Positions 40,201-41,976 of a DNA stretch of 41,976 nucleotides are shown one piece after another. Every line of letters begins with the position of its first letter. Positions within the stretch are counted from its first letter, which is position 1. The notes beneath the pieces were generated by a model that searched no databases, was not told where the DNA came from, and was given only the letters and a program-made list of their open reading frames with translations. Source of the DNA: Pseudoselenomonas ruminantium (GTDB lineage Bacteria; Bacillota; Negativicutes; Selenomonadales; Selenomonadaceae). The translations under genes and the position numbers were made by a program. Location: contig NZ_FNJQ01000020.1 of assembly GCF_900104055.1 (NCBI RefSeq), positions 23,715-65,690 on the forward strand, given 5' to 3'.

Positions 40201-40479
40201 TTCCTCATTGCCGCCGTTCATTTCGCTGAAGGTCAGTTCGACAAAGGGTTCCACTTCTCGGCCGACAAATTGGCTTTGCAGGTCATTGCCGGTTTTTTTG
40301 TTGGTGTTGGAGCTGTTTTCACCATAAAGTGTATAGACCAGGGCATCGAAAATCGTAGTCTTGCCGGCGCCAGTATCACCTGTGACGAGAAAAAGACTTT
40401 GGCTGGGGCGGGTAAAATCAATGCTGGTTTTTTCGCCATAGGAGCCAAATGCTTGCAAAGTGAGTTTTATTGGTTTCAT
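37288..40479 (-). CDS. sbcC: Nuclease SbcCD subunit C (SMC-like ATPase)
   Basis: A 1063-residue Rad50/SbcC-type protein. The N-terminal Walker A is VTGDTGAGKTTIFDALVYTL near 32-51; two long coiled-coil arms (about 180-480 and 560-870) flank a zinc hook, TPCPVCGSTTHPHP near 510-523. The ABC signature LSGGESFMAALSLALGLAD and Walker B INLDIMFIDEGFGSLDD stand near 960-1010. With SbcD it opens hairpins and cleaves palindromic DNA and protein-blocked ends during repair. The start ATG at 40479 lies 14 bp after the sbcD stop, in the same operon. Several large palindromes in this window would be potential substrates. Confidence 0.96.
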   Translation of the reverse strand: MKPIKLTLQAFGSYGEKTSIDFTRPSQSLFLVTGDTGAGKTTIFDALVYTLYGENSSNTNKKTGNDLQSQFVGREVEPFVELTFSEMNGGNEEIYTVHRIPAHFRKRQRGKGGDIPVNESISLTMPDGTDFNGKNNEINNKLQEIIGLTKEQFMQVGMIAQGEFMELLRTDSATKKEIFRKLFNTDIFQRITDNLKERNKAAQAEMDKLLLRCKVKAEDIQLPEDLSADHPLAELTKAIRKAEKPNIAAIEKLLEELTPLCEELRQQEKELNTENDALSAQREKSIAAYTAGKILADAYAELDKISLQEKELLDQQPQQEKDAQLAQAIMNAYQIKASHDIYTGKEKLLQTTIVQMEQETSRLPQLKTAEEDARKKNQGAQETQKQELTAYSALQTKISAAKEKFAAIAAAEKASTAAKAKTAAAQAKNTTAQKDLNDFKAEVNLWHKRFQELSTAEAKAQEWSAKQEKLQAWQQQKTDLAALEQKLSRAKETAANAQKSFQQAEAKYQQEQKSYEHAHHIFLNAQAGLLAADLKPDTPCPVCGSTTHPHPYVLSADEQPLERGELETWQKKVGLLNTQRNNASQSASEALATCRNLEEQYQTNKGKFINSLQEAKISADTSLPDIAAELNKWQAIIQQKLQKYTLEANEANALKGKLATSETRLKELETAALEADQAHRKLETEWQALNSQLETLKGQQTYESLATAEAELQAGQKRLQQAQAAAKETEIAVSLAQKAQQAAETIIKDCQSKLPQQTHEKETAFAEYQKTRSAKKLTEAQWQSLVAEYTAQDGEAKQQGYQKYKAVYQGILGQKEAQLKNINDQKRPDLTALATAQDTLNKQWQELDAKRKRVQQMRQRNEETAQILQELLSSRNSKIATAARIEGLYNRLSGKMKGSRMDIETFVQRHYLQQILLAANYRFAEMSAGQFELRLMPVEDAGQGKNRGLDLRVYSTVTGQERDIKTLSGGESFMAALSLALGLADQIQANTAAINLDIMFIDEGFGSLDDHSRNQAIKVLKRLSGGDKLIGIISHVTELKQEIDNQLIVRKNEKGSHVTWQIS

Positions 40480-40493
40480 GCCAGGTCCTCCAA

Positions 40494-41645
40494 TCAGCGT
40501 GCCACGTGTACTTCATTGATGATTTCGGTAAGCAGTTTTTCTTCTTCGCTGTCCATATCTTCTAAAAAATTTTTGCATAGCTCAAAGGGGGAGAGCATGT
40601 CCTGGGCGGTGACGCTGTTTTTGTAGTTAACCCGCTTCAGTCCCTCCCGCTGGATTTCCAAAAGATTAGGGAAAGCTTCCCGGAGTCTGTCCTGCATGTC
40701 GAATACATCGAGATCTTCTTTGTCGGTCAGGGTGATGCTGACATAATCATCGGAGGGCAGGGCGAGGATATTTTTCAGGGAGTCTTTTAATTTGCGTACG
40801 GCGCGTAGTGGCTTGAGTGGCAGGCGGTTAGTGATAATAGTACCCTTTTCCAAAAGTTCTACTTCAAGGATTCCCTTTTCTTGTTCCGCTTCACTAACCG
40901 AGCAGGCCAAAGGCGTACCGCAATAGCGATAACATTCCTGGCCGTTCAACCGTTGGGGCTTATGGATATGGCCCAGCGCTGCATAGTCGAACTGTTCCAG
41001 TATATCACCGTTGATGGAGTCGATATTGCCCACGGTGATGATTTCGGAATCGCTGCGGGCAATATCTTCAGCCGTGCCCCCAGTGGAGAGATAGAATTGA
41101 TGACTGACGAGCACATTGCGCTGCGATGTATCGATTGTTTCACGTGCAACAAGGGCATGGAGGGTGTCATTATAGGACAGGTTATTGCCATTTTCATCCG
41201 TGCCGGTGATGGCTTTGACCATGGACGGTTTGACGAAGGGGAGCAGGTAGAAGTTGACCGGACCATATTCGTCAGTCAAAGTGACTTGCTCGATATACTC
41301 TTCAGGGGTCTGTGGCGGGAGCCCAATCATATGCAGATGATGGCGGGCGAGCAGGGAGCGGAAGACATTGACGCGCTGGGCACTGTCATGGTTGCCGGAA
41401 ATCAGCATGATTTCGGCCTTTGGGACGGCATGGGCCAGACCTGTGATAAATTCATCAAACAGGGTGACAGCTTCGGCGGAAGGAATGGCCTTGTCATAGA
41501 TATCTCCGGCAATCACGATGGCATCGGGCTGACGGTCCCCGGCGTATTGGATGATTTCGTTCAATATGTATTCCTGATCCTCTTTGAGGTCATGGTTGAT
41601 CAGTTTCAAACCGATATGCAGATCGGAAAGATGAAAGACTTTCAT
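40494..41645 (-). CDS. sbcD: Nuclease SbcCD subunit D (Mre11-type)
   Basis: A 383-residue metallophosphoesterase nuclease. Metal-binding motifs are LSDLHIG near 6-12, VIAGDIYDK near 44-52, LISGNHDSAQRV near 83-94, VSHQFYLS near 180 and ALGHIHKPQ near 223. After the core follow a capping domain and a C-terminal helical region that docks on SbcC. AGGAGGTG precedes the ATG by about 5 nt. The codons for LVARETID at 41134-41157 contain an exact parS site, so this gene encodes both a protein and a ParB-binding site. Confidence 0.95.
   Translation of the reverse strand: MKVFHLSDLHIGLKLINHDLKEDQEYILNEIIQYAGDRQPDAIVIAGDIYDKAIPSAEAVTLFDEFITGLAHAVPKAEIMLISGNHDSAQRVNVFRSLLARHHLHMIGLPPQTPEEYIEQVTLTDEYGPVNFYLLPFVKPSMVKAITGTDENGNNLSYNDTLHALVARETIDTSQRNVLVSHQFYLSTGGTAEDIARSDSEIITVGNIDSINGDILEQFDYAALGHIHKPQRLNGQECYRYCGTPLACSVSEAEQEKGILEVELLEKGTIITNRLPLKPLRAVRKLKDSLKNILALPSDDYVSITLTDKEDLDVFDMQDRLREAFPNLLEIQREGLKRVNYKNSVTAQDMLSPFELCKNFLEDMDSEEEKLLTEIINEVHVAR
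41136..41151 (-). promoter_or_regulatory. parS: parS site I, inside sbcD
   Basis: TGTTTCACGTGCAACA on +, an exact 16-bp match within coding sequence; the codons for Val-Ala-Arg-Glu-Thr accommodate it. Confidence 0.92.
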
Positions 41646-41674
41646 TGCGGCACCTCCTGATAGTTATCCCTTAC

Positions 41675-41680
41675 ATTATA
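41675..41680 (-). promoter_or_regulatory. Candidate -10 of the sbcDC operon
   Basis: TATAAT on the minus strand, about 30 bp before the sbcD ATG; the -35 position (TTTTTC, 41698-41703) is weak. Confidence 0.55.
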
Positions 41681-41721
41681 CCGCAGTTTTTGCACATGAA
41701 AAAGCCAGCCCAAGGGGTGAT

Positions 41722-41779
41722 ATGCTCCCTATTAGGTAGACAGAAGAAATAATAAAACTGTCTGCTTGATAGGGAGCAT
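41722..41779. other. Hairpin in the IS left end
   Basis: ATGCTCCCTAT (41722-41732) pairs with ATAGGGAGCAT (41769-41779), and inside it AGACAG (41738-41743) with CTGTCT (41759-41764). The right arm covers the sequence just before the transposase ATG (AGGGAG would be its Shine-Dalgarno), so transcripts entering from outside would fold up and hide the ribosome site, a known protection strategy of insertion sequences. Confidence 0.65.
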
Positions 41780-41782
41780 TTT

Positions 41783-41976
41783 ATGTACAAGAAGAGATTA
41801 TCACCCGAAGAGAAAATCCACTTCATTGAAAAGTATAAACGTGGAGAGGGCAGTTATGCCTCCATAGCCGCGGATGCAGGCGTTGACAGCAGATCCTTCA
41901 GGCAATGGGTTCGTAACTATGATGCTTGCGGCCCGGATGTATTCTTCAAACGACATCATCAGCGCTATTCTGTTGA
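41783..41976 (+). CDS. IS3-family transposase OrfA, 3' end outside the window
   Basis: Sixty-four codons are visible: MYKKRLSPEEKIHFIEKYKR, then GSYASIAADAGVDSRSFRQW, VRNYDACGPDVF. This is the helix-turn-helix of IS3/IS150-type OrfA proteins, which recognise the element's ends; an OrfB with the DDE catalytic domain would be expected downstream. The frame is open to the window edge. AGGGAG lies about 9 nt before the ATG. Confidence 0.8.
   Translation, partial: MYKKRLSPEEKIHFIEKYKRGEGSYASIAADAGVDSRSFRQWVRNYDACGPDVFFKRHHQRYSV

Larger units (their letters stand above)
41717..41976 (+). mobile_element. Left part of an IS3-type insertion sequence, continuing beyond the window
   Basis: An OrfA-type transposase frame starts at 41783, preceded by a region with a hairpin. 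The left end is probably near TGATATGCTCCC (about 41718), 70 bp upstream of sbcD, but the exact terminus cannot be set without the right end. The element sits next to the sbcD promoter. Confidence 0.6.

Noticed and set aside
40499-40510. GTGCCACGTGTA as a tenth parS site
   Set aside because: Only the CACGTG core matches; the outer bases do not fit TGTTNCACGTGAAACA.
1-41976. CRISPR arrays, tRNA or rRNA genes
   Set aside because: No regularly spaced short repeats and no tRNA-like or rRNA-like sequence was noticed by reading; no dedicated search could be run.

Overview
The window looks like a chromosomal segment of an anaerobic, Gram-negative Firmicute of the Negativicutes, most likely the Selenomonadaceae (Selenomonas-like). 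Evidence: an outer-membrane porin that starts with an S-layer-homology domain, a Bacillus-type ParA/ParB/parS system in a bacterium that has porins, a Bacillus-type Fnr regulator with its iron-sulfur cysteines at the C-terminus, and moderately GC-rich coding sequence with strong Shine-Dalgarno sites. The species is an inference; no rRNA or other marker gene is present.

Layout. 1-1.57 kb: two uncharacterised genes, the first entering from outside the window with a charged coiled-coil repeat, the second an exported protein. 1.6-2.9 kb: a stand-alone AICAR formyltransferase behind a ZTP riboswitch. 2.96-3.37 kb: a gene-free stretch with two inverted copies of a 173-bp element, each closed by its own private 25-bp perfect inverted repeat. 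3.57-5.8 kb: pfkA and a tandem pair of small secreted Pro/Arg/His-rich proteins, the second frameshifted. 5.8-8.9 kb: cobalamin-dependent methionine synthase split into a catalytic protein and a separate reactivation-domain protein. 9.1-12.4 kb: parA-parB-DUF4446-M23 peptidase. 12.8-17.9 kb: a three-gene glutamate synthase with the large subunit cut into modules. 17.96-26.5 kb: a nitrate-respiration region (narK, fnr, narGHJI). 26.6-33.2 kb: an exported HAD phosphatase, a PreA-type dihydropyrimidine dehydrogenase, a LysR regulator, an Asp/Glu racemase, an esterase and a second LysR regulator. 33.4-37.2 kb: an M20 peptidase-DcuC-porin operon. 37.3-41.6 kb: sbcC and sbcD. From about 41.7 kb an IS3-type insertion sequence begins and runs out of the window.

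Two themes cross gene boundaries. First, nine exact 16-bp ParB sites (TGTTKCACGTGAAACA in one or other orientation) are spread over about 32 kb, from beside parA to inside sbcD. Seven of them lie 0-19 bp after a stop codon and several merge with terminator hairpins, so the segment looks like the chromosome's centromere region and probably lies near the origin. Second, three nitrate-respiration promoters (narK, fnr, narG) each have a Bacillus-type Fnr box centred exactly 32 bp upstream of the centre of a -10 hexamer, the geometry of class II activation at about -41.5. This supports an anaerobically induced Fnr regulon that includes fnr itself.

The least explained structure is the pair of 173-bp elements at 2960-3132 and 3196-3368. 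Their interiors are homologous but their terminal arms differ between copies and remain perfectly self-complementary, which does not fit ordinary transposon ends.
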